Source: Petrocella sp. FN5
GTDB lineage: Bacteria > Bacillota > Clostridia > Lachnospirales > Vallitaleaceae
Reading direction: 5' to 3'
Assembly: GCF_029210395.1 (NCBI RefSeq)
Contig: NZ_JARGDP010000032.1
Span: 1 to 33,108 of the forward strand
DNA length: 33,108 nucleotides
Numbering within the stretch: the first letter of the stretch is position 1; each line of letters starts with the position of its first letter. The notes below the pieces were generated by a model. It searched no databases. It worked only from the letters and a program-made list of their open reading frames with translations, and was not told the DNA's origin. The position numbers and the translations under genes were made by a program. This document shows, piece after piece, positions 24,618-32,321 of the stretch.

Positions 24618-25413
24618 ATGTAAGAACTTAAGTTATGTTTATGCCGATGGAACAAAGGCCCTTAGTGATTTGGATTTTTCAACCCAAAAAGGTCGAATTA
24701 TCGGTGTGATCGGTTCTAATGGTGCCGGTAAGTCGACTTTGTTTAAGTGCCTAACAGGTTTTTTAAAACCCAATACCGGTCATTTGACCTATAATCATCA
24801 ACCTATAAAATATGACAAAAAAAGTCTTCAAGCCCTACGTATGAAAATAAACATTGTGTTACAAGGTGCAGAAAAGCAGATCTTCCTTCCAAGTGTCAAA
24901 GACGACATCGCATTTGGTCCAAGAAACCTTAAGATGTCTTCTGAGATCATTGAAAGACGTATTTTAGAAGCCATAGAAGCAACAGCCTTAGAAAGCTGCA
25001 AGGATAAGCTGATACACAACTTAAGTTATGGACAAAAGAAAAGGGTCGCCATTGCAGGTGTATTAGCACTAAGTCCGGAAGTCATTATCTTTGATGAACC
25101 TGAAGCCGGACTGGATCCTTATATGAAACAACAAATGGTACTTTTGATTAAGGCTTTATCCAAATCAGGGAAAACCATCATTATGGCCAGCCATAATATG
25201 GATTTTATTTACGAGACCTGTGATTATGTCTACCTTTTGAAAAAGGGGCATTTGTTAGCAGAGGGGAAGCCTAAGGATGTTTTGGGTCATCATGATCTCA
25301 TGGTAGCAGCGGATATGGAGATGCCTTGGGTGCTTAAGGTATGTCATCAGTTAAATATTTCACCGGTGGATTCAGAAGCAAGTCTAACCAAAATAATGGA
25401 GGTATTAAAATGA
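24610..25413 (+). CDS. cbiO: Cobalt ECF transporter ATPase CbiO
   Basis: CbiO is the ATPase that drives the cobalt importer. Walker A is GSNGAGKST at 35-43, the Q-loop region is VLQGAEKQIFLPSVKDD, the ABC signature is NLSYGQKKRVAIAG, Walker B is VIIFDEPEAGLDP, and the switch histidine is in IIMASHNMDF. The ATG at 24610 follows AAGGAG at eight bases; the frame opening at 24592 is not used. 267 residues. Confidence 0.95.
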   Translation: MVECKNLSYVYADGTKALSDLDFSTQKGRIIGVIGSNGAGKSTLFKCLTGFLKPNTGHLTYNHQPIKYDKKSLQALRMKINIVLQGAEKQIFLPSVKDDIAFGPRNLKMSSEIIERRILEAIEATALESCKDKLIHNLSYGQKKRVAIAGVLALSPEVIIFDEPEAGLDPYMKQQMVLLIKALSKSGKTIIMASHNMDFIYETCDYVYLLKKGHLLAEGKPKDVLGHHDLMVAADMEMPWVLKVCHQLNISPVDSEASLTKIMEVLK

Positions 25414-26744
25414 AAGGTATTTTGTTTGCGGCACCTTCTAGTGGTTCGGGAAAAACAACGGTTACTTCGGGCATTATTCGAGCATTGCATAATAAGGGGT
25501 ATACTATTAGCCCTTTTAAAACGGGACCAGACTATATTGACAAAGGCTTTTTAGAAGTCGCTGCAAAAAATGCTGCCGGTAACTTGGACCTGCATCTACA
25601 AGGCGACTTAGGGATGCTAGAAGCACTTTCTTATGTCAAGCCAGATACAGATTATTGTGTCATTGAAGGAGCCATGGGTTACTATGACGGTATCTATAAT
25701 ACTTTTGAAAATTCCAGTTATGCCATCGGGAAGAAGATAGGGGTAAATACCATACTCATCTATACCCCAAAAGGGGAAATGTTTACGGCGGTGACCAAAA
25801 TCAAAGGCATGGTCGATTTTGGTCAAGGTAGCATTACTGGTGTTATCTTAAACAAGGTTACAGAGGCCCATTATGACATGTTACGCGTTCAAATAGAAAA
25901 CCATGTAGGCGTCAAAGTTCTTGGATATCTGCCTACAATCCCAGAGTTAGAATTTAAGAGTCGACACCTTGGTCTTATTCAAAGTGAAGAAATGACAAAA
26001 CTGGATTCGAACCTGGATCAATTATCAGAGCTTGTTGAAAAGACAATTGATTTAGGTACAGTCTTATCCATGTGCAAAAAAATGCTTAAAATAGAAACGC
26101 ATGGTCATAAGGTTAAAAAAAAAGACCTTGTTATAGGTGTAGCTAAAGATAAGGCTTTTTCTTTTTTTTATCGTGAGAATTTGGAGATGTTAAAATCTGT
26201 CGGGAAAGTTATTTATTTTTCACCGCTTTCGGACTTAAGTCTACCGGATTGTGATCTGCTTTATCTAGGTGGTGGTTATCCTGAGTTATATAAAGAAACC
26301 CTGTCAAATAATCATGAAATGCTTGAGGCTATTCGGCTGTTTTCTGAAAAAGGTGGTCATATATTTGCAGAATGCGGTGGCTTTATGTATTTGAATGAGG
26401 CTATAGAAGATTATAAAATGGTGGGTATTTTTAAAGGTGAAATAAAAATGACGTCCAAGCTTCAAAGGTTTGGATACATTGACATCACTTTAGATCAAAC
26501 TTGTTTTTTGGGTGAAAAAGGTGACCAAATGCGTGGTCATGAGTTTCATAGAAGTCATTGTTCTATTGAAGATGAGGGTGAAATTAGAAGCATTATGACC
26601 ATTAAAAAAACTGGAAAAGATAACCACTGGCATTGCGGTTATCTTTTTAAAAACACCTTTGGTGGTTACCCACACTTTAGTTTTGTGGGTAATAAAAAGA
26701 TGTTTTTTAATATGATGCATCGTTTATCAATCTCTAGTTATTGA
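25410..26744 (+). CDS. cbiA: Cobyrinic acid a,c-diamide synthase
   Basis: CbiA uses glutamine and ATP to amidate the a and c side chains of cobyrinate. The N-terminal P-loop is APSSGSGKTTVTSGI, followed by FKTGPDYIDKGFLEVA; the glutaminase half has the nucleophile C322 in FAECGGFMYL and the LYLGGGYPELY strand. Length 444 residues. The ATG at 25410 overlaps the cbiO stop (ATGA) after GGAGG. It is the last gene of the riboswitch operon; no clear terminator follows. Confidence 0.95.
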   Translation: MKGILFAAPSSGSGKTTVTSGIIRALHNKGYTISPFKTGPDYIDKGFLEVAAKNAAGNLDLHLQGDLGMLEALSYVKPDTDYCVIEGAMGYYDGIYNTFENSSYAIGKKIGVNTILIYTPKGEMFTAVTKIKGMVDFGQGSITGVILNKVTEAHYDMLRVQIENHVGVKVLGYLPTIPELEFKSRHLGLIQSEEMTKLDSNLDQLSELVEKTIDLGTVLSMCKKMLKIETHGHKVKKKDLVIGVAKDKAFSFFYRENLEMLKSVGKVIYFSPLSDLSLPDCDLLYLGGGYPELYKETLSNNHEMLEAIRLFSEKGGHIFAECGGFMYLNEAIEDYKMVGIFKGEIKMTSKLQRFGYIDITLDQTCFLGEKGDQMRGHEFHRSHCSIEDEGEIRSIMTIKKTGKDNHWHCGYLFKNTFGGYPHFSFVGNKKMFFNMMHRLSISSY

Positions 26745-26752
26745 TTTTTTAA

Positions 26753-26780
26753 TTGCATTCTAGTAGATATTTGGTATGAT
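26753..26780 (+). promoter_or_regulatory. Promoter of the sppA-RDD unit
   Basis: TTGCAT (26753-26758), a 16-base spacer and TATGAT (26775-26780) lie 43 bases before the sppA start codon. Confidence 0.55.
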
Positions 26781-26822
26781 AGAACATATATAAAAGATCA
26801 GTGAGATGACAAGGAGATTATT

Positions 26823-27832
26823 ATGAATGCAAAGAGATGGTTAGCGATTGGATTAGCGGTGGTGGTTTTTTCTCATCACATATAATTTCAGCAGTGGGAA
26901 ATGTATTGACAAAAGATGTGGAAAAAACATCGTTCTGGGACACTATAATGCAAGATGCAATGTCAGAAAACATTCTAAGAGAGGGTTTATTAGATGAAAG
27001 AATTGTTATTGTTGATGTGACAGGTATCATGATTCAAGTTGAACAGAACTATTTTGCACCACTTAGCTATAATCATCAAAAAATCTTAAGTGATTTGGAT
27101 CGGATTATTGAAGATACTTCTATTAAAGCTGTGGTGATAAGAGTGGATAGCCCAGGTGGTGGTGTCTATGAAAGTGCACAGTTAAGAGATAAGATTAAGG
27201 AAATGAAGGAAGTAAGAGATATTCCCATTTATGTGGTGATGGAAAGTATGGCGACGAGTGGCGGTTATTATATCTCAGTAGATGCAGATAAAATATTTGC
27301 TTCAAGAGAAACCATAACAGGATCTATCGGTGTCATCATGTCCGGACTTAATCTATCCGGACTTATGGAAAAGTATGGTGTTAAGGATACGACCGTTAAA
27401 AGTGGCGACTTAAAAGATGTTGGGTCAGCGACACGTCCTACGACTGAAGAAGACTTAAGTGTATTACAAAATCTTGTTGACAGCATGTACGAAAGGTTTG
27501 TAGATGTTGTAGAAGAAGGTAGAAAAATGGATAGATCCCATGTCTATGAGCTGGCAGATGGACGGATTTATGATGGAACGCAAGCCCTAGATGCCGGTCT
27601 AATAGATGCTATAGGTTATTATGACCAAGCAATTATAGATTTAGAGCGTACTTATGAGCTTGAAAATGCTCAAATTTTTTCGTATTCAAGTTCAGAATTT
27701 CCATTCGTTAACCAGTTCATGTCAGAAATTACCATGTTGATAAGAGGGAAGAACATGGGTTCTTTAGGCGATATTAATATATCAGGAATGAACAACAAAC
27801 AAGGATTTATGTATATATATGGAGGATATTAG
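26823..27832 (+). CDS. sppA: Signal peptide peptidase SppA, apparent frameshift near the 5' end
   Basis: SppA is a membrane-anchored serine protease that degrades cleaved signal peptides. The Ser-Lys dyad is visible in the main frame (open from 26837): serine in SMATSGGYYIS and lysine in SGDLKDVGSAT. The true start appears to be the ATG at 26823, with AAGGAG six bases upstream; it encodes MNAKRWLAIGLAVVVFS, a membrane anchor, but in another frame that stops at once. Adding one T to the six-T run at 26866-26871 joins the two parts into a 336-residue protein, with the dyad at S146 and K198, matching Bacillus subtilis SppA (335 residues, S147/K199). Either an authentic lesion, phase variation, or a sequence error. 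Confidence 0.85.
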
Positions 27833-27833
27833 T

Positions 27834-28283
27834 ATGGAGGAATTCAACAAATACCCCAAAATTGTATATGCAGGTTTTTGGATGCGTTTTTTTGCTTATT
27901 TACTGGATTTAATCCTTATTGGAAGCATACATAGAATAATGCTCTTCTTTCTCAAAGAAGGTGTAGTAAAAACAACATTATCTATTATCATATTTTTAAC
28001 ATATTTTGTCTTAATGACAAAATTGAATCAAGGACAAACACTAGGAAAAATGGTGTTTGGTCTTCGTGTTATTTGCTTCAAAGAAGATAAATTATCTTGG
28101 TCAACGGTTTTAGTAAGGGAAATGTTTGGTCGGTACTTACAAAAAATAATATGGCCTTTGTATCTTCTTGTGGTATTTACCCCATATAAACAACATGTAA
28201 TTGACATGCTTACGGACACATCCGTTGTGACAGAAAATTATATTTCTTTGCTCTGTAGTTTTCCGACTACTGAGAGTTCTTAG
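27834..28283 (+). CDS. RDD family membrane protein
   Basis: This 149-residue protein has three membrane helices and the RDD pattern: an Arg in the first helix region (AGFWMRFFAYLLDLILIG, R and two D-type positions) and GQTLGKMVFGLRVI between helices two and three. RDD proteins have no single known role; some are sodium or ion transporters. The ATG at 27834 has GGAGG at eight bases and lies one base after the sppA stop, so it is co-transcribed with sppA. Confidence 0.85.
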   Translation: MEEFNKYPKIVYAGFWMRFFAYLLDLILIGSIHRIMLFFLKEGVVKTTLSIIIFLTYFVLMTKLNQGQTLGKMVFGLRVICFKEDKLSWSTVLVREMFGRYLQKIIWPLYLLVVFTPYKQHVIDMLTDTSVVTENYISLLCSFPTTESS

Positions 28284-28287
28284 TTAA

Positions 28288-28594
28288 AAGCATAAAGGGC
28301 ATTCACTTGAAAACTTGAAAAAGGGTTTTGAATTCTATTTGGATGATGATCCTTCAGAAGGCGAACTGTGGGGTGGTTGTATCGAAGTCCTTGAATTCTT
28401 AAAGGGCACTAAAAAGCATTGTGATGGATATCATGACGGTTGAGTTTAATGTGAAAGATATACCAGTTGTTTTTAATATGGATTTTGGCCATACGGACCC
28501 TAAGTTGATTCTGCCACTTGGATGTGTCGTTAGGATAGACCCTAAGGGAAAAAAGATCATGCTCATGGAAAGTCCTTATTTAGATGAAAAGTGA
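28288..28594 (+). pseudogene. Remnant of an S66 peptidase (LD-carboxypeptidase / MccF-like)
   Basis: Two short open stretches in different frames match the C-terminal half of S66 serine peptidases. The first (28288-28443) reads SLENLKKGFEFYLDDDP then GELWGGCIEVLEFLKGT, the family's GGCLEVLxxLxGT segment. The second (28433-28594) reads IPVVFNMDFGHTDPKLILP and ends in the usual C-terminal strand; the histidine in FGHTDP is the catalytic one. The catalytic serine half is absent, and about 80 residues between the two pieces are missing. Full members cleave LD-peptides of the cell wall or microcin C-type adducts. This copy is dead; it fills the gap between the RDD gene and the reductase. Confidence 0.75.
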
Positions 28595-28639
28595 GTCTAT
28601 TTGTTTAAATAATTAAGTACATTTTGCTTGGAGGTAAAA

Positions 28640-29395
28640 ATGAAATATTATATTATTACAGGAACGTCCAAAGGGCTAGGAGAAGCGCTTGCCTTGGAAT
28701 TACTAATTAAAGGGCATCATGTCATTGGAGTATCTAGATCCCAAAGTGATAAGATTGAAGATAGGGTTCGTCTAAAGAATGATAACTGGCACCATATAAC
28801 ATGGGATATAAGTCATATAGAAAAATTAACGTCGCTAATGGAAGCTGTGTTTAGCTGTATTGATTTTAAACAGGCATTATCGATTTGTTTGATCAATAAT
28901 GCCGGTGTTGTAACGCCTGTTAAAGTAATAGAAAAGTGTGAGGATGATGAAATTATGGAGGCTTTTAATATTAATACCATGGCCCCTATACTCATGACAT
29001 CAAAGTTCATTAAAAAGCTAAAATCATTGGAAATAGATAAACATGTTGTCAATATTTCTTCTGGCGCAGGAAAGCATCCTTATGATGGGTGGAGTTGCTA
29101 TTGCAGTACGAAGGCGGCTATGGATATGTTTACAAGATGTGTCGCTTTGGAACAGAAGAAAACCGCTTTTCCGGTAAAGATTATATCTCTGGCACCCGGC
29201 GTAGTAGACACACAAATGCAAGGGGTAATACGAGCATCAACAAAGGAAGATTTTAGTAACGTTGAGCGTTTTATTGATTATAAAGAAAAGGGATCTCTTT
29301 TGTCACCGGAAGCCGCCGCAAAGAAAATACTTGAAGTTATGGAAATTGAAGCTATGTCTCAAGGTCAGCTTTTGGATATTAGAGATTATAAATGA
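28640..29395 (+). CDS. Short-chain dehydrogenase/reductase, benzil reductase-like
   Basis: This is an NAD(P)-dependent SDR of 251 residues, most like the Bacillus YueD ((S)-benzoin-forming benzil reductase) group. The cofactor loop is TGTSKGLGEA, followed by NNAGVVTP, the catalytic serine in VNISSGAGKHP, and YCSTKAA as the YxxxK pair. The natural substrate is not known. The TTG at 28628 opens the frame, but the ATG at 28640 with GGAGG five bases before it is preferred. A hairpin terminator follows directly, then a MarR operator and regulator, so the reductase could be a target of that regulator; this is inference. Confidence 0.88.
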   Translation: MKYYIITGTSKGLGEALALELLIKGHHVIGVSRSQSDKIEDRVRLKNDNWHHITWDISHIEKLTSLMEAVFSCIDFKQALSICLINNAGVVTPVKVIEKCEDDEIMEAFNINTMAPILMTSKFIKKLKSLEIDKHVVNISSGAGKHPYDGWSCYCSTKAAMDMFTRCVALEQKKTAFPVKIISLAPGVVDTQMQGVIRASTKEDFSNVERFIDYKEKGSLLSPEAAAKKILEVMEIEAMSQGQLLDIRDYK

Positions 29396-29400
29396 AGAAA

Positions 29401-29431
29401 TGAAAGCGGTCAGTTAACTTGACCGCTTTCA
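29401..29431 (+). terminator. Hairpin terminator after the reductase gene
   Basis: TGAAAGCGGTCA (29401-29412) pairs perfectly with TGACCGCTTTCA (29420-29431) around seven bases. The downstream tract TTATATATG is only moderately T-rich. Its right arm contains the -35 box of the next promoter. Confidence 0.6.
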
Positions 29432-29447
29432 TTATATATGTTAAAAT
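29419..29447 (+). promoter_or_regulatory. Promoter of the MarR gene
   Basis: TTGACC (29419-29424), a 17-base spacer and TAAAAT (29442-29447). The -35 lies inside the terminator arm of the upstream gene and the -10 abuts the MarR palindrome, so start of transcription falls inside the operator. Confidence 0.6.
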
Positions 29448-29470
29448 TATATTACGATAATCGTAATATA
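29448..29470. promoter_or_regulatory. Probable MarR operator
   Basis: A 23-base palindrome: TATATTACGAT, a central A, then ATCGTAATATA, with every position of the arms matching. It covers the predicted transcription start, the classical place for autorepression by a MarR dimer. Confidence 0.65.
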
Positions 29471-29513
29471 CGAGAATCGAAAGTGAAAAGGTTGTGATTC
29501 CTTGGGAGATCAA

Positions 29514-30857
29514 ATGGATTTGTGGATAAGACAATCTAGAGAAAATATCCAGCATCTGATTCAACATTACAAAAATCTAGACATGGATATGCCATTGCAA
29601 AATCCTCTAGAGAAAAAGTTAAATGCAATAGATATGGATGTGCTTAATTTGTTTGAACTTGAGTCATCTATTGCTATCAAAAAGGTGATTCTGTATCTTG
29701 ATGTTCCTAATAGCACGATAACAAGTACAATTAATCGCCTAGAAGCTAAAGGTATATTGACTAGAAGCATTCATCCACAAGACAAAAGAACCTATAATCT
29801 ACAACTTACTGAAAATGGTCAGGAAATCATCAATCTAAGAAAAGCGAGAAAAGAACAATTTCTAGAGATTATATTTCAAGCACTTGATGATGAAGAAAAA
29901 AAGACACTACATGAACTATTATGTAAAATAACAAAAGAGGTCCTTAAAAATCAAACCGGTTTAGCAAGGAGGTTCAATATGAACAAACTCGAACAAGAAT
30001 ATCATAGTTTTGGATCGTGGATTATTGAAATCACAACAGAAGATGAGATACCACTTCAATTCATTGACTTTAAACAGACAATATTAGATGCAGAGTATAG
30101 TTTTAAGGTACCTAGAAAAATAGAAAGACGTAAAGCACATCCGGGTATGCGTTTGTATGATGCTGTCGTATCTTTATTAGCACATAAAATCGTATTTCAA
30201 CAAATCCGGAATAAGAAGGTAGAGGTATACCATATTCCATTTGAAGATATTGTTTATTTAGTTCATACCAACGAATTATTAGACAGTCAAATCATCATAG
30301 TTACGAAGGAACAAGAATATGTTATTGAGTATAATTCGGTTTCCTACGACATCAGTCACGGTTTCATCAAAAAAGTTCGCGATAAAATGTTGACATCCAT
30401 GCCGGTATTGGATTTGGATACATTTACTGAAGAAAAGTCCATTGATTCTGAATTATATAAGAATCTTATAAGTAATGAAGTCAATGACAGTCCGGTAAAA
30501 ATCATTGAATATCAACCTTTTATACAACTATCAAAAAACAACCCATCACCGGCTGAAAAACTATTTAACACTCATAATAAATATGAGCTTCAAGACACAG
30601 TTTTTTTGGCAAATACAAAGGAATTGATTGTTGTTAATCGAAAAGAAGCAGTAAAAAAAATGGATAAAGCAGATTATGGTTATTGTCGAACTTATATGGA
30701 TTTGAGAAAAATAAAAAACATAAGATTGGAAGATGCACCTGAGATGTCACATCTGAAAACGTTGCTCATTCATATAGACGATTTAGAAGTTCCTTTTGAA
30801 GTGGGCGATACCTTCACGGTGGATTCAATAAACCAGTTATTGGCTATGAGAAAATAA
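29514..30857 (+). CDS. MarR family regulator joined to an uncharacterised C-terminal module
   Basis: Residues 1 to about 150 form a MarR winged-helix regulator (LDVPNSTITSTINRLEAKGI recognition region, wing HPQDKRTYNLQLTENG). Residues 156-447 are unlike any MarR partner I recognise: two beta-rich segments, each ending in an amphipathic helix (PFEDIVYLVHTNELLDSQII, and later MDLRKIKNIRLEDAP), that look like tandem bacterial PH-like domains; that fold call is tentative. A textbook AAGGAGG at 29966-29972 stands six bases before M156 (29979), so the second part may also be made separately. The ATG at 29514 is chosen over TTG at 29502. The 23-base operator and promoter lie just upstream. Confidence 0.8.
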   Translation: MDLWIRQSRENIQHLIQHYKNLDMDMPLQNPLEKKLNAIDMDVLNLFELESSIAIKKVILYLDVPNSTITSTINRLEAKGILTRSIHPQDKRTYNLQLTENGQEIINLRKARKEQFLEIIFQALDDEEKKTLHELLCKITKEVLKNQTGLARRFNMNKLEQEYHSFGSWIIEITTEDEIPLQFIDFKQTILDAEYSFKVPRKIERRKAHPGMRLYDAVVSLLAHKIVFQQIRNKKVEVYHIPFEDIVYLVHTNELLDSQIIIVTKEQEYVIEYNSVSYDISHGFIKKVRDKMLTSMPVLDLDTFTEEKSIDSELYKNLISNEVNDSPVKIIEYQPFIQLSKNNPSPAEKLFNTHNKYELQDTVFLANTKELIVVNRKEAVKKMDKADYGYCRTYMDLRKIKNIRLEDAPEMSHLKTLLIHIDDLEVPFEVGDTFTVDSINQLLAMRK

Positions 30858-30879
30858 TTTGAAAGAATGAGGATAGATT

Positions 30880-31347
30880 ATGATTCACCCATCAGTAAAT
30901 AAAATGTGGCAAAACTATTTAGATTCTATTGATGATTCTAATAATTTAGATAATAGAACCTATACTTCTTGGTTTTTCTGTAACAATGAAGAAAGCGCTC
31001 ATAATTTAGCTGAACTTGTTAAAAAGGGCATTAAAAGAGGTACCGCATCTTTGTTCTGTCTATACGAGATAGAACAGGAAGCGTTACCAACTGAAGATTG
31101 TTATAGTATTGTGACGGATTTTCATGGTGTAGCACAATGTATCATTCGAACAAAAAAAATTACGATCTTACCTTTTAAAGAAGTGGATGATAATCTAGCC
31201 GCTATTGAAGGCGAAGGTGACCAGTCTTTAAAGTATTGGCAAACGGTTCATCGGCAATTTTTCACAGAAGAATTGGCCACTTTTGATAGGGTGTTTACAG
31301 AGGATTTACTGGTTGTATTTGAAGAGTTTGACTTGGTGTACCCATAA
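30880..31347 (+). CDS. ASCH domain protein
   Basis: This 155-residue protein fits the ASCH family (YhfF-like). The pattern TSWFFCNNEESAHNLAELVKKG IKRGTASLFC (read as two adjoining blocks) is the family's W-x-F, acidic and G-x-K-R-x-T-x-S core, followed by IVTDFHGVAQCIIRTKKI and WQTVHRQFF. ASCH folds resemble PUA domains and are suspected to bind RNA or act as small amidohydrolases or nucleases; no activity is established here. It begins 22 bases after the MarR gene and is likely in its transcript. The next gene converges on it with six bases between the stops. Confidence 0.82.
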   Translation: MIHPSVNKMWQNYLDSIDDSNNLDNRTYTSWFFCNNEESAHNLAELVKKGIKRGTASLFCLYEIEQEALPTEDCYSIVTDFHGVAQCIIRTKKITILPFKEVDDNLAAIEGEGDQSLKYWQTVHRQFFTEELATFDRVFTEDLLVVFEEFDLVYP

Positions 31348-31353
31348 AGAATT

Positions 31354-32091
31354 CTAGGACATATGGTGGTGTTTGTTTTTATTACTGTTTTGACTGTATT
31401 TTGGATCGAATATTTTGTTAATGTTATGCAAAGGACCAAAAACAATAATTCTATCCATAAGAAGTACAACTTGGCTGTCATCGATGTCGCCAATATAATG
31501 ATCACCACGCTTAATGAACAAAACCCGTATACCATAATCATCACTAAGTCTGGACTCAAATATGGTTCTATCTTTTAGTACTAAAGGGACTTCGATGATT
31601 TTGATTTCGACAATACAATAACCACTAAAATTATCCAACACCAATAAGGGGTTGGATTTTTTTGAGTACATCCACTTATTGGCAATTTTTTTGATTAGTT
31701 TGTCAAAACGCGCACGAATAAAAGGTAGACGTTTATATAGGATGGCAAACATTAAAAACAAACCAAGTCCTAACAACGCTTGAGAGAAGTTAAAAAATGG
31801 ATCACGGTATAAAGTGATAATCATATTAACTAAAACGGATACCACAATGACGTTAAAAAAATTCCCGGTAATCATAATCAGGATGGCCAAACGACGTCTA
31901 CGTCTTGAACTAACGATAATCTCACTTTCTGAAGTCGTAAAACCGGAGTTGGTTAAAAGAGAGATAACTTGAAAGACGGAACGGGTATGGGATAGACCTG
32001 TGAGCATGAAAAAAATGGTGTATATTTCAATAATGATAAAATATATGGATAAAAGAACCAAAAGGGTGAAAAAAGCAAGATTAAGTGACAT
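31354..32091 (-). CDS. Membrane protein with RCK_C (TrkA-C) domain, channel-like
   Basis: The 245-residue protein has a first long helix (5-32), a re-entrant-like stretch with SLLTNSGFTTSESEII (44-59), five arginines (63-67), a second helix (68-92), a third (96-118), then a soluble domain (about 150-233) of the TrkA-C/RCK_C type that binds regulatory ligands in potassium channels. Proteins of this build occur in Firmicutes but I know of no function. The FQVISLLTNSGFTT segment resembles the filter region of TrkH/KtrB (FQAVSxRTAGFxT), so an ion channel is a reasonable inference. GGAGG sits six bases ahead of the ATG on the minus strand. Confidence 0.8.
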   Translation of the reverse strand: MSLNLAFFTLLVLLSIYFIIIEIYTIFFMLTGLSHTRSVFQVISLLTNSGFTTSESEIIVSSRRRRRLAILIMITGNFFNVIVVSVLVNMIITLYRDPFFNFSQALLGLGLFLMFAILYKRLPFIRARFDKLIKKIANKWMYSKKSNPLLVLDNFSGYCIVEIKIIEVPLVLKDRTIFESRLSDDYGIRVLFIKRGDHYIGDIDDSQVVLLMDRIIVFGPLHNINKIFDPKYSQNSNKNKHHHMS

Positions 32092-32240
32092 GGTTAACCT
32101 CCGTATTTAAGATTTATCAAAAGCTTTGCAAGCTTATTTTAACACATATTGTACAAAAAAAAATATGAATTGATATAGTTGATAAAATTTCACCGATGTC
32201 AATTTTATTATTAATGAACTTTCTTTACAAATGAGTCTTG
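32092..32240. other. Divergent intergenic region
   Basis: An A/T-rich stretch between the minus-strand channel-like gene and the dnaJ promoter. It contains a small AAGCTT-TGC-AAGCTT hairpin near 32120-32134 and a nine-A run at 32155-32163. A minus-strand promoter must lie here; TTGACA with TATATC at 19-base spacing is present but not convincing. Confidence 0.3.
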
Positions 32241-32269
32241 TTGACACATTATCTTAATTATCTTATAAT
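32241..32269 (+). promoter_or_regulatory. Consensus sigma-A promoter of the DnaJ gene
   Basis: TTGACA (32241-32246), a 17-base spacer and TATAAT (32264-32269): a perfect consensus, as expected of a promoter held down by HrcA. Confidence 0.88.
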
Positions 32270-32273
32270 TAAA

Positions 32274-32300
32274 TTAGCACTCGTAGAACGAGAGTGCTAA
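32274..32300. promoter_or_regulatory. CIRCE operator (HrcA binding site)
   Basis: TTAGCACTC, nine bases, GAGTGCTAA: an exact match to the CIRCE consensus. It covers the predicted transcription start and should give HrcA-controlled heat induction. Confidence 0.97.
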
Positions 32301-32321
32301 TTTATGAAAGGTGGTGATGAT

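Noticed and set aside
26860-26875. Programmed -1 ribosomal frameshift in sppA at the six-T run
   Set aside because: The shift needed is -1, but the codons GTT TTT TCT do not form an X-XXY-YYZ slippery heptamer that lets both tRNAs re-pair, and six T's is short for transcription slippage. A simple indel is more economical.
31363-31578. Plus-strand ORF of 71 codons opposite the RCK_C gene
   Set aside because: It lies entirely antisense to the well-supported minus-strand gene, has no ribosome binding site and no recognisable protein features.
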